Assembly (NCBI GenBank): GCA_022747635.1
Contig: JAKTNV010000647.1
Span: 1 to 64,000 of the forward strand
DNA: 64,000 nucleotides
Direction of reading: 5' to 3'
Source: Hetaerina americana
Taxonomy: Eukaryota > Arthropoda > Insecta > Odonata > Calopterygidae
The translations under genes and the position numbers were made by a program. Of the stretch, positions 63,774 to 64,000 are shown one piece after another. Below the pieces are notes generated by a model. The model worked only from the letters and a program-made list of their open reading frames with translations, was not told the DNA's origin and did no database searches. Each line of letters opens with the position of its first letter. Within the stretch, counting starts at the first letter, position 1.

Positions 63774-64000
63774 ATTGGCACTTTTCATGGAAAAATGTAA
63801 AAAATTAAATTTTCTAAAAATGAAATAAATGCCTTCTAAACACCTCAAACATTCACTCTAAAACAGAAGATTGTTGTTTTTCGCAATATTTTTAGAAATT
63901 TGGGCTCTTTTAGTAACATTAACACCTGGGCTGAAGCATCTTTTATGATCATTTATTGTCTTTCAGGATACATTCTGGGTTTTATTTTGTTTATTTGATG
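63774..64000. repeat. Trailing satellite sequence after HOR G copy 2
   Basis: The last part of monomer 205 and the first 77 bp of monomer 206 (start 63924, ACCTGGGCTG head with GATACATT). A third HOR G copy would be expected to have an ACTTTCGCTG head here as in 180 and 193, so a new stretch begins. The 205-206 pair resembles 186-187 in type. The array clearly runs past the window edge. Confidence 0.85.

Larger units (their letters stand above)
1..64000. repeat. Satellite DNA array, ~312-bp monomer, ~205 tandem copies
   Basis: The whole window is one tandem array in a single orientation. The CTGGG anchor recurs at 51, 364, 676, 990, 1303 and so on to 63975, which is 205 steps with a mean of 311.8 bp. 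Nearly all steps are 311-314 bp. The exceptions are three 269-bp monomers, one of about 334 bp, and a few of 303-309 bp where the G tract is short. A hand-counted consensus of 312 bp has 98 G+C (31 %). No interruption by another repeat, transposon or unique sequence was seen. Known biology: arrays like this sit in eukaryotic heterochromatin, often at centromeres or subtelomeres. Which one applies here cannot be decided from sequence. I do not recognise the family. Monomers differ from each other at scattered sites, while copies related by the higher-order periods are close to identical. Confidence 0.98.

Noticed and set aside
1..64000. Many 60-115-codon open frames on both strands as genes
   Set aside because: They are the same few peptides repeated with the satellite period. 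They start at arbitrary or TTG codons, are broken by stops and by G-tract frameshifts from copy to copy, and have no recognisable domain. None is reported as a CDS.
1..64000. CRISPR array
   Set aside because: Repeats are contiguous 312-bp units without unique spacers and are far longer than CRISPR repeats; there are no cas genes.
1..64000. Subrepeats of a ribosomal DNA spacer
   Set aside because: No rRNA gene sequence, promoter or terminator lies within 64 kb. Spacer subrepeat blocks are normally much shorter than this. It cannot be fully excluded without flanking sequence.
1..64000. Tandemly arranged LTR retrotransposon or other mobile element
   Set aside because: I saw no protein-coding domain, primer-binding site, target duplication or terminal inverted repeat; the period is constant and monomers are directly adjacent.
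1..64000. Telomere repeats or yeast-type replication origin consensus
   Set aside because: No tandem TTTAGGG, TTAGGG or TTAGG runs were seen, and the T-rich stretches match an ARS consensus only with several mismatches.

Overview
The window is one uninterrupted satellite DNA array. About 205 complete head-to-tail copies of an AT-rich monomer, plus one partial copy, fill it from edge to edge in a single orientation. A fixed anchor (CTGGG in the first third of the monomer) recurs from position 51 to position 63975 in 205 steps, a mean period of 311.8 bp. Most steps are 311-314 bp, and a typical monomer is about 31 % GC. I see no gene, tRNA, rRNA, transposon, CRISPR array or unique-sequence island. 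The open frames present are by-products of the repeat.

Organism: a long satellite with higher-order structure points to a eukaryotic nuclear genome, in a centromeric, pericentromeric, subtelomeric or other heterochromatic block. The monomer size fits the roughly 300-370 bp class common in plants and some insects, but I do not recognise the family and will not name a species.

Layout. Monomers are numbered 1-206 here, each starting at the A of ACCTGGG or its variants. (A) 1-4565: an 8-monomer higher-order repeat (HOR), period 2503 bp, two copies. (B) 4566-9065: a mosaic with a 4-monomer and a 10-monomer echo (1245 and 3121 bp). (C) 9066-19055: an irregular 8/9/16-monomer mosaic (2500, 2811 and about 4997 bp). 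(D) 19056-25680: an 11-monomer HOR (3435 bp), two copies. (E) 24367-33648: a 14-monomer HOR (4329 bp) whose second copy gained two monomers (4953 bp), followed by a 7-monomer HOR (2143 bp) at 32756-36730 marked by a 43-bp deletion. (F) 36731-55650: a complex zone with 8-, 5- and 9-monomer HORs (2501, 1563 and 2810 bp) and long-range echoes at about 7.5, 8.4, 8.7 and 16.2 kb. (G) 55650-63773: a 13-monomer HOR (4061-4062 bp) in two almost identical copies. The last 227 bp begin another stretch.

The most interesting structure is how the HORs relate to each other. They are not copies of one unit. They form a cascade of different register lengths in which the last monomers of one HOR are the first monomers of the next. 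For example, one five-monomer run occurs at 20931, 24367 and 28696, and one three-monomer run at 27803, 32756 and 34899. This reads as a record of successive unequal exchanges, overlaid with monomer-scale gene conversion, internal recombinants, one snap-back hairpin insertion and G-tract length changes.
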